Shown here one piece after another: positions 45,514-56,644 of a stretch of 64,000 bases of DNA. Origin of the DNA: Magnolia sinica (lineage: Eukaryota; Streptophyta; Magnoliopsida; Magnoliales; Magnoliaceae); the NCBI RefSeq assembly GCF_029962835.1, contig NC_080589.1, positions 18,125,586-18,189,585 on the forward strand. Direction: 5' to 3'. Below the pieces are notes generated by a model. It searched no databases, had not been told where the DNA came from, and saw nothing but the letters and a program-made list of their open reading frames with translations. The stretch's first letter is position 1, and the number at the start of each line of letters is the position of its first letter. Both the position numbers and the translations under genes were made by a program.

Positions 45514-47298
45514 TCATGGGATCTCCACTTGTATAAGTTTGGTTGCCGACACTAGCAGCTCATATATTAGGCTCAGCCCCATTCCCTTCGATGTATCATT
45601 GACTAACCTTTTATATAGTCCTTTAGTCAGAGGATCTGCTAGATTCTTTTCTGACCTCACAAAGTCAATAGATATGACTCCATCACGCAACATATGTTTC
45701 ACTATGTTGTGTCTGAGTCTAATATGCCTGCTCTTTCCATTATATATTTTACTCTTTGCTTTCGCTATAGCTGCTTGACAGTCACAATGAATAGATACGG
45801 CCGATACAGGCTTTGGCCACAATGGTATATTAGCCAAGAGATTTCTAAGCCACTCGGTTTCTGTTCCAGCCTTTTCTAAGGCAATAAACTCGGATTCCAT
45901 AGTAGACCGAGTGATACATGTCTGCTTGGTAGACTTCCAAGAGACTGCTCCTCCACCTAAAGTGAAGACATATCTACTCGTGGATTTTGTCTCATCTGAA
46001 TCACTAATCCAGTTAGTATCACTGTATCCTTCTAATACAGTAGAAAAACCATTATAATGTAAACCATAGGCTATACTGCCTTTTAGGTATCTCAAAATCC
46101 TAGACAAAGCATTGCAATGCTCTTTTCCAGGGTTATGTGTATATCTACTTAGCCTTCCTACTGCAAAAGCAATGTCTGGTCTAGTGCAGTTTGTTAGATA
46201 CATAAGGCTACCAATTATTCTGGAATACTCTAATTGAGACACACTATTTTCTGTATCCTTTATGAGAGTCACACTATAATCATAAGGAGTACTGACAGGT
46301 AAACAGTCAAAATGGTTAAACTTTCTCAATATCTTCTCAATGTAATGAGATTGAGATAATATAATAACACCATTTTTTCTGGTTACTTCAATACCCAAGA
46401 TTACATTAGCCTCTCCTAAGTCTTTCATGTCAAACTTAGATGACAAAAATTTCTTAGTTGTATTAACTAATTTAATATTAGTTCCAAAAATAAGCATGTC
46501 ATCAACATAAAGGCATATAATAACATAATCATTTTCAGAAATTTTACTATATACACATCTATCTACATCATTTATATGATAACCATTTGATTTTAAAACA
46601 CCATCAAATTTTTCATGCCATTGTTTAGGAGCCTGTTTTAAACCATATAATGATTTAATTAGTCTACATACTTTATTTTCTTTTCCTGATATCTTATAAC
46701 CCTCAGGTTGTTCCATATATATTTCTTCTTCTAAGTCTCCATTTAGGAAAGCTGTCTTTACGTCCATCTGGTGTACCACCAGTTTATATATGGAGGTTAT
46801 CGCTATTAAGACCCTGATAGTTGTAATTCTAGTTACAAGAGAATATGTATCAAAGTAATATATTCCTTCTTTTTGTTTAAAGCCTTTTGCTACCAACCTA
46901 ACCTTAAACTTATCAATAGTCCCATCTGGTTTTAGTTTCTTTCTAAACACCCATTTACAACCTATTGGTTTATTTCCAGGTGGTAGGTCTACAATTTTCC
47001 AAGTGTTATTAGATATAATAGATTCTAACTCATCATTTATTGCTTCCTTCCAAAAGGTTGCATCTGGAGAGTTAATTGCTTCTATATAGGTTGTAAGATC
47101 ATCTTCTACTAAGAAAGTGAAAAAACCATCTCCTAGGTTAGTTTCTCTTCTAACCCTAATACTTTTTCTTGGTTGTATCTCTTCTACTACTTTCTCGTAT
47201 GCATTTTTACTAGTAGATGCAATATCTGATTCATTGACTTTCTCTATTCCTATAGATTTAGATTTCAATAGGGAATATGTTCTCAAAGAACTCTGCAT
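45514..47298 (-). pseudogene. Copia-C pol, reverse transcriptase and RNase H
   Basis: An open frame of 594 codons. RT starts at about residue 80 ([13 protein letters not shown]), with [20 protein letters not shown] (~188-207), [16 protein letters not shown] (~228-243) and the catalytic [11 protein letters not shown] (~275). RNase H follows ([19 protein letters not shown] ~470, then SRHIRLRHN, and LADPLTKGL near the end). RT copies the RNA genome and RNase H removes the template. All catalytic blocks look complete. It is joined to integrase by a 1-base shift in the overlap at 47,258-47,298; the ATG counted here is internal to the polyprotein and not a real start. Confidence 0.92.
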
Positions 47299-49447
47299 CC
47301 CTAGCTTCTATAATTGTATTAGGATCTAGAATATTATTCTTAGTTTTTAAAACTAGAAACCTGTAGGCCGCACTATTTTGTGCGTAACCTATAAATACAC
47401 AGTCGGTTGTTTTAGGACCTAACTTTCTTTTCTTAGTTTCAGGTAATCCTACTTTAGCAAGACACCCCCACACTTTAATATATTTGTAACTAGGAACATG
47501 ATTCTTCCATAGTTCATATGGTGTTTGTTCAGAAGATTTAGAAGGAATCCTATTTAGAATATAACAAGCAGATAGAATTACTTCTCCCCACATATTTGAG
47601 GGTAAGCCTGAACTATTTAACATAGCATTCATCATCTCTTTTAGAGTTCTATTCTTATATTCTGCTATTCCATTCTGTTCTGGTATATAAGGAGCTGTAG
47701 TTTCGTGAACTATTCCATTCTTTTCACATAATTCTCTAAATTGAGAAGATTCATATTCACCTCCTCTATCTGTTCTAAGTCTTTTAATTTTTATATTTAA
47801 CTGATTTTCAACTTCAATTTTGTATTTAGAAAAAGCATCTAAAGCTTCATCTTTGTTTCTTAATAGATAGACTCTAGTGAACCTAGAGTAATCATCTACA
47901 AAAGTTATGTAATATCTTTTTCCACCTCCAGACATGTAATTTTTAAAATCACCTAAGTCACTGTGTATTAACTCTAATAGGACAGATGATCTTTCTATTT
48001 ATTTAAAGGGTTTTCTAATGAATTTTGATTCGACACATGTTTCACATTTGTCAAATTCTTCATTAGATATATTAGGTAATAAACCTAATCTTTTCATTTT
48101 CTTCAAAGATGCTATATTCACATGACCTAATCTACTATGCCATAGATAAAAAGTTTCAACGATATAAACAGAACTGAATGTCTTCTTATTATTATCATTG
48201 GATACATTTATAATGAATAAACCATCGCTACAGTACCCCTTACCAACAAAAGTTTTATTCTTAATCATTACAAGCTTATCTGAATCAAATACTAACTTAA
48301 CACTAGCCTTATTGAGGAGTGAACCAGAGACCAAGTTTCTTCTAATGTCGAGCACATGTAGGACATCATTCAACATTAGAGTCTTTCCAGAAGTAAGTTT
48401 CAGAAGTACTTTCCCTTTCTCTACAATTGGAGACGTTCTAGCATTACCCATGAACACCTGTTCATCATCTCCTGATACTTGGTAGGAGGTAAACATGCTA
48501 CGATCCTTGCACACGTGCCTAGTTGCACCAGTGTCTAGTACCCACTCCAAGTTGTTTACAAGGAAGACTTCTGACACCACAGCTACTATCATGTCAGACT
48601 CATTGCCTGTTTCTGTAAGATTAGCCTGCGGTTTATCTTTGTTTTTCTTAAGCCTGCAGGTTTCGACATGATGCCCAAGCTTTCCACAGTTGTAGCAGTT
48701 TCCCTTTTTCTTAAATTGATTGTTTGCATTCTTCTTTTTGAGCCTGCATTCATTTGCATAATGTCCAGGTTTGCCACAGTTATGACAGTTGCCCTTTTTC
48801 TTATTATTTGCCCGACTTAATTCCACAAGATTCGCCTTTGAATCTATCTCATTTTTATTTTCTTTTTGGTCCCTGATTCTATTGGCCTCCTCTGTTCGTA
48901 TGTGTACGATAGTGGTTTCCAAAGAAACACCGTTCTTTTTATGTTTCATTCTATTCTTATATTCTTTCCAGGAGGGCGGTAACTTTTCTATTAGTGCTCC
49001 TGAAAGAAACACTTCATCCAACTTAATTCCTTCTGTTGATAGTTCATGAACTAAACTTTGAAAATCATGAATCTGATTTATAACAGGTATATCGTCTGTC
49101 ATTTCATAATGAAAGAAATTAGCAATTGCATGTTTCTTAGCGCCTGCATCTTCTAATATGTATTTCTTTTCCAAAGCAGTCTATATGTCTTTAGCAGACA
49201 CGTAAGAAGCATACACGTCATATAATTCGTTGGATAAAGAATTTAGAATATAATTTTTACAATTATTTTCATCTGTTAGTTCAGTTTGATTTGCTGGATC
49301 TATAGTAAATGATTCAGATAAAATGTATGAAACTTTCAGGGTGGTCAGAGCGAACATCAGTTTCTGTTTCCACCGTTTAAATGATTGTCCAGCGAACGGT
49401 TTGATTTTGGCTAACTCAGTAGAAGCATTTACTGTTACTGTAGCCAT
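47258..49447 (-). pseudogene. Copia-C gag, protease and integrase
   Basis: Starts MATVTVNASTELAKIKPFAG at 49,447, 33 bases from the 5' LTR. Gag runs to two zinc knuckles, CHNCGKPGHYANEC and CYNCGKLGHHVETC (about 48,650-48,800), so RNA binding is doubled compared with the common single knuckle. Protease: WVLDTGATRHVC (~48,540). GAG-pre-integrase: YLWHSRLGHVNIASLKKM. Integrase: FVDDYSRF, RTDRGGEY, and PEQNGIAEYKNRT, which carries the catalytic E (47,640-47,910). Three lesions: TAG at 49,178-49,180, TAA at 47,999-48,001 and a shift near 47,280. Confidence 0.92.
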
Positions 49448-49480
49448 AGTCTATGTAATTCAACAATTCGATTTCAAGAT

Positions 49481-50398
49481 TGTTGGAATATTTAGTTGAA
49501 TTAAATAGACTATTAAAAATCGAGAACAAAAAAAAAAGAAAATAAATTTTGAGAAAGAAGAACTTATTGAATGAGTCGAGGCGTGACTGAGTCACTCGGC
49601 TTGAAATCGAATTTGCTCCCCTTGGACAGCGTCCCAAGTGCAACAGGTTTCCAGAGCAATCGACCTCCAGGATACAACGACTATGACCCGGTCCCAGCGG
49701 TGCACTCACTGTACACGGGCTCAAACCACTTGCAGTTTAATCCGAAAGTGCTGAGTTGACTCAGCGATGAACTCAGTAAAATTCTTAAAATTGTATCAGA
49801 GAGAGTTTTATAAGAGAGATAATAATTTTTTTTATATGAAATTAGAATTGGTAGTCTTTATATAGACTCCGAAGTGGTGCATAAGCACCCTTTTCAAAAG
49901 GTTAGGTCCGTTGGGTTTAAACCCAACAGAGGCGACCAACCGGAAGGGACGCATCTCTCTGGTTTAAAACGAAAAAGCGCAAATGCGAGTACACTCCCGC
50001 ACATACAGTCCTGCGAGTACCCATACACACATCCACGCGAGTACACACACACCGCACCCGCGTCCAGCCCAGCCGGTCCCGTTGCGTCGCGCACACGCAC
50101 ACGGACACGGACTCGGACTCGGCTCGGCTCGGCTCGGCGCGCGCGCGCGTGTGTGGTCAATGGCATAGATTAGAGCTATTGGCATAGCCCCCCCACAGGA
50201 CCAAATTCACATGCCCCCTGAAAGGGGCTCAAGCCCTAGGCAAAAAGACTATCTTATATACAAGATAGTTTACCTTTTCAAATCCGATGTGGGACAAAAC
50301 CCACAACACAAAAGTACCAAAGCTTTTCAAATGTGGAGGGAAAACACCGAAAATTTAAAAATTCAAATTTTAATATTATTTTAAAACAAAATACAACA
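49481..50398 (-). repeat. Copia-C 5' LTR (918 bp)
   Basis: Same ends and TATA stem as the other LTR, but the GC-rich tract (50,050-50,155) is about 57 bp shorter. It ends 33 bases before the gag ATG; the bases between read ATCTTGAAATCGAATTG and do not match the tRNA-Met primer site. Confidence 0.93.
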
Positions 50399-50515
50399 TA
50401 TCTTTCCCATTTTTTAGCCCGTATCCTGTAATGACATGCAAAATAGACAGAAAGTGCATATGTAAACACCCGGTAACAACCACTAAGGGCGTTGTGGTCA
50501 TTTGAACTTGGATAT

Positions 50516-50820
50516 CCTTAAGGGGCATTATAGTGAGCTAGCTGCGCCATTTAAAAATGGGTGGCTCAATGCAACTCACATTTGGCATTAATGTGAGCTA
50601 CCTGGATCATCCAAATTGTGGATTCCATTGTGCATGGAGCATGTATCGAAAATAACACTGATATATCAAGTCTAATTATTGAATTATTGGCTATGAAATG
50701 GATGGTTAAAAATAAAAACAGTGAGTGGTCCAAATTTGTTGGAAAAATTGGATGGTTAATATCATTTTCTCTGATAATTTTTTGGCTTTGCTCCATCCAC
50801 AATTAGGCCAATGATTTGGC
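50516..50820. other. Non-coding stretch
   Basis: AT-rich; 'tggatggttaa' and 'aatgtgagct' words recur. No gene or clear element end is seen. Confidence 0.5.
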
Positions 50821-51673
50821 TGTTGTACTTATTTATGGCAATTCCTGTAATAGCTAATAAGGAAATGACACGGATTACCGCACAAAGAGAAAATAACATG
50901 TGAAAAGATCTTAAAAGATATTTGGAGCACTTTTCACATAAGTATAGTTGGCGCTGAGCTTGATAGTACATGTCATCTGATGACAATGTGTGACCACGAA
51001 GTTCAAGGGACAGTAAGCGGTTGAGATGAGAGAAATGCTTAGAAGAATACAAAAAAGCAAAAGGATTTGCTTGACTAATGCGGCAACAATTGATCCACCA
51101 TAACGGCAGGAGTAAATAACAAAAACAGGTGAAAGTATTTGCATAGTAGGGAAGCTTATAAATAAAAGGAGAAATCAATAGAATAAATTGTCAATCAATT
51201 TATATTTCCTTATCATAATTTTAGCTCTATTTTAAGAGTACCGATAATCTCTAATGGTAATCTTTAGTTGTAATATAAGTCTATGCTTTTACGCTAGACT
51301 ATTTATGTTCCAATATAAATAGTTCTTCATTCAAAAAGGCTCCTTGCAGTCGAATGTAAGGTTTTTTTTTTGTGGTTGTTTTTTATTGCCTGGTATACTA
51401 AAAATCCTTTCGTACAGAAGGTAAAGTGCAACACATCTTAGTAGGAAGAATCCCACCTTTCGATAGTCATTTGATCATCTTGTAATAATCTTGTGCGAGT
51501 GACTGAATAGGTAACTGATCTTCTCAGGTCTCAGTCATATATGATCGCATTCGACGTATCTGCATATCTTGGCGCTTGGAGTCAAAGTTGTTTGGTTTGA
51601 ATTGAGTTGCATAATTGGTTCTGGCATACCCGCACACAACACATGTAATAAAAAAACAAGCCGAGAGTTAACA
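50821..51673 (+). repeat. Probable 5' LTR of a Ty3-type element
   Basis: Starts TGTTGTACTT, ends GAGTTAACA and contains TTATAAATAAAAGG (about 51,163), a plus-strand TATA box. It is followed by TTTTAGCATGCCTGGTGGGACC-like text (given here only as a resemblance to the TTTTGGCACGCC...GGTGGGACC motif seen after some plant Ty3 LTRs) and then gag. The partner LTR is not in the window. Confidence 0.5.
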
Positions 51674-51799
51674 ATTTTTAGCATGCCTGGTGGGACCTCA
51701 AACTACTAGGCCGTTATAAATATCTACTATGCACTAGTGCAATATAATCCGGAGAGGTCATAACACTTTTAGTACTATTCAACCTCCTACATAAAAAGA

Positions 51800-52690
51800 G
51801 GAAATGCAGGTGCAGCCAGTGCTTGAGGTGTTGCCGAATCCGGTACCCAATACTCCAAACTAGGATAGGGCATCGTCATCCCGGACAAATCCTCTTAAGA
51901 TAATGTCGGTTGGACTACGCGATATGCAAATGGGGATTCATCATATTGCATAGCAGTCATGAGCATAGGTCGAATAGTGTCGAATTCAGGCTGAAACCTT
52001 CAACAGGTAGATGGCCAGTTAGACTGAGAGCTTGAATAACATGATGGCCATTTTTGCTGAAAGAGTACCTACTGTGCCTCAACAAATTGCTCCTTAACCG
52101 ATTGTTGATACTAGTTATGACGGAAATCTGGCACCAACACTAACAACATAGTTAGTACCGACATCACCTCTTTTACAACGGAATAGGCATCCTACTTCGG
52201 TACAAGAAGTACAAAATATTCCTTAACCTGTTGAGGTTAGATGGCCTGAATGGGAGAACAAAAATTTTATTCCTGAATTCAAGAATCGGGGAATACCTGG
52301 GGACCATCCTTTCCTAGGAATATCCCTTACAATGGAGAATACTACTTTGTAAATTCTGAGCCATCTCTAATGGTCGAACCTCATCATGTGGACTATGACC
52401 AAATTTTGCAGGTGGTTCAAGAGGTGACAAGCCAAATTCTTGGCCAAACTACCCATCCCGTCTATCATAAACCATATTATGAATGGATCGACCAACAATA
52501 TCCATTGTCAAAAAATTATCGACCTATTTTTACACTATTTACAGGTGATATTGGTTAATCGACCATAAAACATATAGATCAATTTACCATAAAACATATA
52601 GGTCAATTTACCATATACAGATGACTGAGTCCATTCGAGTCATCTAAGGAAACTTCGATGACATCGAACAAGGACAGATTTCTGCTCATT
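51800..52690 (+). pseudogene. Ty3-type gag fragment
   Basis: The clearest part (52,370-52,640) reads YHKPYYEWIDQQYPL, then FTLFTGDIG, stop, STIKHIDQF, which resembles the start of the conserved plant Ty3 gag domain (KPYPxW..., F-x-G-x-D-x-x-x-T-x-x-H-I). A 24-base unit around 'ccataaaacatatag(a/g)tcaat' is repeated in tandem at 52,562-52,612. The gag ends soon after, so the element is truncated at about 52,690. Confidence 0.6.
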
Positions 52691-52699
52691 TTTTTACTG

Positions 52700-53820
52700 T
52701 TTGAACTTTATTGCTTATTTAAAGAGGGTTGCTTCTTAGGTTCCATACAAAGAAAAGGAAAGAGATTTAAGAGAGTTATTGTTATAGTTGATCTATCCTC
52801 CATCTTAAATCTCCTTTCTCATGGGAGTTCATCCTTCAATCTTTTCTTAAATTTAGTCATTGAAAACCAATAAATTGGATTGAAGAATGAACTCCACCAT
52901 TTAAGGATCTTTCAGCAACACTTTTATGCAAATCATTAAGTTGAAATCTTTTGAATGGTTAATATTTTAGAATCTCTCCCTTACTTAATGACCAACATTT
53001 AATAGAGAATATTCTATAGAATACCTTGACCCAACACCGGCAACTTGCATATGAAGCATCTATAGCTATTGTGGATCAAGAAAGTTGAAGACCCTCCATC
53101 AACAAGAAAAATCATCTTCAGCATGTGCTAACAATGGGGCTCACCTACTTACAAGTAAGTCATTAGAGTCCAGTGACCCTGAAGATCTTTCCTTGTGTAG
53201 GACTGGTATTCGATGGCTAACATACTAAGACCTTCATAGGCCTCCGGCAGGAAAATACGTTGAGTCCTTGTGTAGGACATTATTGCCTTGTGTAGGCTAT
53301 GCATTGTGTAGGCACTTGTGATTGCCTTGTGTAGGCATTGGTTACCTTGCATAGGCTCTTAGTATGTCCTTGTGTAGGACTTGTTTGCCTTGTGTAGGCT
53401 TCTAAGGTTGTCTTGTGTAGACTCCTTAGGTAATCATGAGTAGGTTGTGAAGGTTAATGGTCAACCTGATGTAAAACCATTTAATAGTAAAATACGGCAC
53501 ACTCTAAGGGGGAGTGCGTCAGCCTAGAGTGGAGTAGGCACATAGCCGAACCAGTATATATCGTTGGATTTGTGATGATTATTTGTGCTCATATGTATTG
53601 ACTGATTGAATGTTTAAATTATTCAATACATGTTTGATATGATGCAGTAGTTAGATTTTCACTATCTAAGATGATTTTGTGATAACCCTACTTAACTCAT
53701 GTTAAAATTGGTAGAATTTTCAGTTAAGAAGGATTAAAGTTTTAAAAGTCTTATTCACCCCCTCTAGGACATTTGGTCATATATCCATACTTCAGTAACA
53801 GTGGTCCCATCGCAATTTCA
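52700..53820 (+). repeat. 5' LTR of SIRE-like copia-D (left border uncertain)
   Basis: The stretch ends TCGCAATTTCA, two bases before a primer-binding site at 53,823, and contains 'ttattcaccccctctaggac', usual near the end of SIRE-type LTRs. The left border was not found. No coding sequence. Confidence 0.6.
53185..53425. repeat. CCTTGTGTAGG(A/C) degenerate tandem array
   Basis: 'ccttgtgtagg' or close variants occur about ten times with spacers of 8-25 bases inside the copia-D LTR. Confidence 0.8.
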
Positions 53821-53822
53821 CT

Positions 53823-53837
53823 TGGTATCAGAGCGGG
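53823..53837 (+). promoter_or_regulatory. Copia-D primer-binding site
   Basis: TGGTATCAGAGCGGG is a perfect 12-base tRNA-Met site with extension. Confidence 0.85.
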
Positions 53838-53899
53838 TTCCTCTTAAAGGGTTTAACAACCTATAGGGAGATCCTAACTAAAGTTGGAATTATAGTCAA

Positions 53900-54036
53900 A
53901 GGAGAGGGAACTTCGGTCTCTCGACCACCCATCTTTGATGGTTCAAATTATGCATATTGGAAAGCAAGAATGAGCTATTCTTTGCAATCTTTGGACCATG
54001 ACGTTTGGAAAATTGTTGAGAATGGATATGTGTTGC
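53900..54036 (+). pseudogene. Copia-D gag start, cut by Athila-like insertion
   Basis: Reads GEGTSVSRPPIFDGSNYAYW, then KARMSYSLQSLDHDVWKIV, the N-terminal gag block of SIRE/Maximus copia elements. It breaks off at 54,036 where the LTR TGTTGAGTGTC begins. The continuation would lie beyond the nested elements to the right and is not found in the window. Confidence 0.8.
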
Positions 54037-54755
54037 TGTTGAGTGTCAAATATTGTATATTTCTCCCTATTTATATCTTGGTTTTATGAACACGATAATA
54101 TTTAATAGTATATTTTATTCATGTTTATATTGCAAGGTAAATCTAAGAGCTTGGATTGAAAAGAATGTTAAAAGCATGGATTTGATGCTCAAGAATCACC
54201 AAGGCAAATGATGGATCTTAGAAAACTAAAATTAAAGAATGCACATGCCAAAGATCTAAGGAAACCAAGTGAGGAATGAAGAAAATCGAAGATTTGAAGT
54301 GAATAAAAGGAATACGCGTGAAATTCGACTAGCCCAAGCTCTGGTTCGACTAGCCCAAGAAACTTCTGCTCGAACTCCAGTAATATTATCTATCAAATTT
54401 GCGTGACCTACGACCACTCAAAGATTCCACTCGACTACTCGAAGATGACCTTTGACCAGTCAAAGATTGCTCTCGACTATTCAAAGGTTAAGCAGATTTT
54501 GCGCGGACTGCGTAAATTTGAGGCAGTTTCCGGACCTTTCCAATTCGGTGCGAAAGTTGGAGTTCCCCAACTATAAATAGGAGTTCTTAGGATGCTTCAA
54601 GGCATCTTCTAGGGTTTAAGGAGTGGAGTAAAAGGGTGGAGAACCGCCGCTAAGAGTTTTCTTTTTCTTCCTTAGTTCCTTAAGAGATTTTTATTTAATC
54701 ATGTCTGTGGTTAACTAAACCTCTTAGCTTTTCAATCAAAACACATTTAGCTTTT
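54037..54755 (+). repeat. Athila-like LTR, partial
   Basis: LTR-like start. 'cgactagcccaag', 'cgactactcgaag' and 'gaccagtcaaag' words repeat at 54,325-54,490. 'caactataaatagg' (about 54,570) is a TATA box. The end is lost at the join with gag. Confidence 0.65.
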
Positions 54756-54756
54756 C

Positions 54757-55299
54757 AATTAAAACACATTACAGGCTTTCCAAGACCTTAACAAATCCAT
54801 TCAAAGGATTGAGGCACACTTAGCGAGTGGGGAGAAAGGGATGCTTCCAGCCCGACGTCTCCCCAATCCAAAACCACAATGTGAAATTAGTAACCCAAGC
54901 TCTTCAAATCAGATGGAACAAGCTAAGTCTATCACTACTCTTAGAAATGGTAAGACAATTAACAATTTTATTCCGATAAGGGCTGAAAAGTCTAAGGACT
55001 CGGAAGAAGACACAGATGATAGACCTAGCATTGCCTCACATGGGTTAGAACCGGAACCTCAAAGCAAGTCAATTGCTTCATTCTCCCAGCGGTTGATTGC
55101 ACCAAAACCTCTAGCCAACTCACATGATATTCTAGAGGTGTTGAAACAAGTGAAGGTCAACATCCCTCTTCTGGATGCTGTGAAACAAATTCCTTCATAT
55201 ACCAAAGACTTATACACAACCAAGAGGCGGCAAAGTATCAAAAAGAAAATTTTCCTGACAGAAAGAGTAAGTGTCATCTTCAAGCAAAATATGCCATAA
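54757..55299 (+). pseudogene. Athila-like gag, C-terminal part
   Basis: Reads FQDLNKSIQRIEAHLASGEK, then LPARRLPNPK and QAKSITTLRNGKTINN, matching the Athila gag tail (x-L-P-S-Q-x-x-x-N-P-K, A-I-T-T-L-R-S-G-K). The stretch to 55,299 leads toward protease (VLKQVKVNIPLLDAVKQIP, then YTKDL, a familiar Athila block). The N-terminal gag is missing. Confidence 0.8.
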
Positions 55300-55309
55300 A
55301 AATATAAAG

Positions 55310-56643
55310 ATCCTGGTAGCCCAACTATTACTTGTATAATTAGGAATCACCAGATTGAGAATGCACTCCTTAACTTGGGGGCGAGCGTAAATCTGATCCT
55401 GTACTCGGTCTACAAATAACTGGGTTTAGGTGAATTAAAACCCACCCAGACCACATTACAACTTGCTAATCACTCAGTTCGTATACTGAGGGAGATGATT
55501 GAGGATGTATTGGTCCAAATTGAGAAAATTTACTATCCAGTAGATTTTATCGTCCTGGATACTCAGCCCATTGTAGATATGAGCACTCAAATCCTTGTTA
55601 TACTTGGCTACCCATTCCTTGCTACATCCAATGATATCATCAATTTTAGAAATGGGGTCATAAATTTGTCTTTTGAAAATAGGACGTTGGAGCTCATTAT
55701 TTTCTTTAGCATGAGCAGACAAGTAGAGGATGATGATGAGGCCCACGACATTAATGTGATAGACTCTTTCGTGGAAGATAGAACTCTGATGACCTTATCG
55801 TCTGATCCTCTAGAGACGTGCTTGACACACTCCCATAATTTGGATGATGACACGATTAGGGAGATGAATGCCATGCTCGATATTGCACCGGTACTTGAAG
55901 TTAATTGGTGGAGGCCACAATTTGAGAAATTGCCCCAAACTAACATAGTGCCTCCACCGTTTATCCTCAAAGCACCGAAGTTTAACCTAAAACCATTACC
56001 AGATAATCTTAAATGTGTCTACTTAGGACAAGATGAGACATACCTGGTGGTGATTTCTTCCCACCTTGAGCAAGAATAGGAGAGTATGCTTATCGCTACT
56101 CTTACTGAACATAAAGGAGCCCTTGGATGGTCGATTGCGAATCTCAAGGGAATCGATCCTTTGATTTATACTCACCACATTTATCTTAAGAATAATGCGA
56201 AGATCTCCCGACAACCACAATGTCAGTTAAATCCAAACATGAAAGAAGTGGTTAAGGCCGAAGTTCTTAAGTTATTGGATGTGGGTATCATATACCTTAT
56301 ATCCGATAGTCAATGGGTGAGTCCAACTCAAGTGGTTCATAAGAAGTCCGGAATCACCATCGTAGCCAATGCCAACAATGAACTCGGGCTAACTAGAGTC
56401 ACTACTGGTTGGAGAATGTGCATTGACTACATGAAGTTGAATACTGTCACGAGGAATGACCACTTTCCTTTGCCCTTCAATGATCAAATCTTAGAAAGGC
56501 TAGCTGGTCACTCTTACTATTGCTTCCTTGACGGATATTCAGGCTACAATTAGATAGAGATAGCCCTTGAAGATCAAGAAAAGACCATATTCACATGCCC
56601 CTTTAGCACCTTTGCTTACCGAAGGATGCCATTCAGACTATGT
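55310..56643 (+). pseudogene. Athila-like protease and RT N-terminal half
   Basis: The protease core reads NLGASVNLILYSVYK, where Athila usually has D-L-G-A-S, so the catalytic aspartate is replaced by asparagine. It is followed by FIVLDTQPIVDM and ILGYPFLATSND. RT begins at about 56,190 (PQCQLNPNMKEVVKAEVLKL), with WVSPTQVVHKKSGITIV, WRMCIDYMKLNTVTRNDHFP, and LDGYSGYN followed by a stop. Three stops in all (after VYK, after SHLEQE and after GYSGYN). It ends at RRMPFRLC, before the YxDD block. Confidence 0.88.
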
Positions 56644-56644
56644 G

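Larger units (their letters stand above)
44039..50398 (-). mobile_element. Copia-C: young, nearly intact Ty1/copia retrotransposon, 6,360 bp
   Basis: LTRs at 44,039-45,013 and 49,481-50,398 start TGTTGGAATATT and end ATACAACA on the reference strand, with the perfect target duplication TATCT (44,034-44,038 and 50,399-50,403). The genes run on the minus strand. Outside one GC-rich tract the LTRs differ at only about a dozen bases. The polyprotein is almost open: two stops and one frameshift. It is thus the most recent large insertion in the window. It inserted into an M1-type MITE. Confidence 0.95.
43077..50515. mobile_element. Second M1-type MITE, split by a MITE and by copia-C
   Basis: Text parallel to the 42,606 copy ('gttgaacgtcaaccattgaaaacttcctaggccaaggaagcttta', read here as separate short words) runs from 43,200, stops at 43,334, resumes at 43,931, stops at 44,038 and resumes at 50,404. 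The outer borders are uncertain. Confidence 0.5.
54037..56643 (+). mobile_element. Athila-like Ty3/gypsy element, partial
   Basis: Begins with an LTR start (TGTTGAGTGTCAAATATTGT) similar to that of the solo LTR at 25,882 (minus strand). An LTR part (54,037-~54,755) is joined directly to the end of gag, so a large internal deletion has occurred. Protease and the first half of RT follow; RT is cut at about 56,643 by the LTR of copia-F. Confidence 0.8.

Noticed and set aside
45514-47298. Long 594-codon open frame as a host gene
   Set aside because: It contains complete copia RT and RNase H motifs and lies between matching LTRs, so it is retrotransposon pol.
53185-53425. CRISPR-like array
   Set aside because: Repeats are short, degenerate and unevenly spaced, and the context is a plant LTR.
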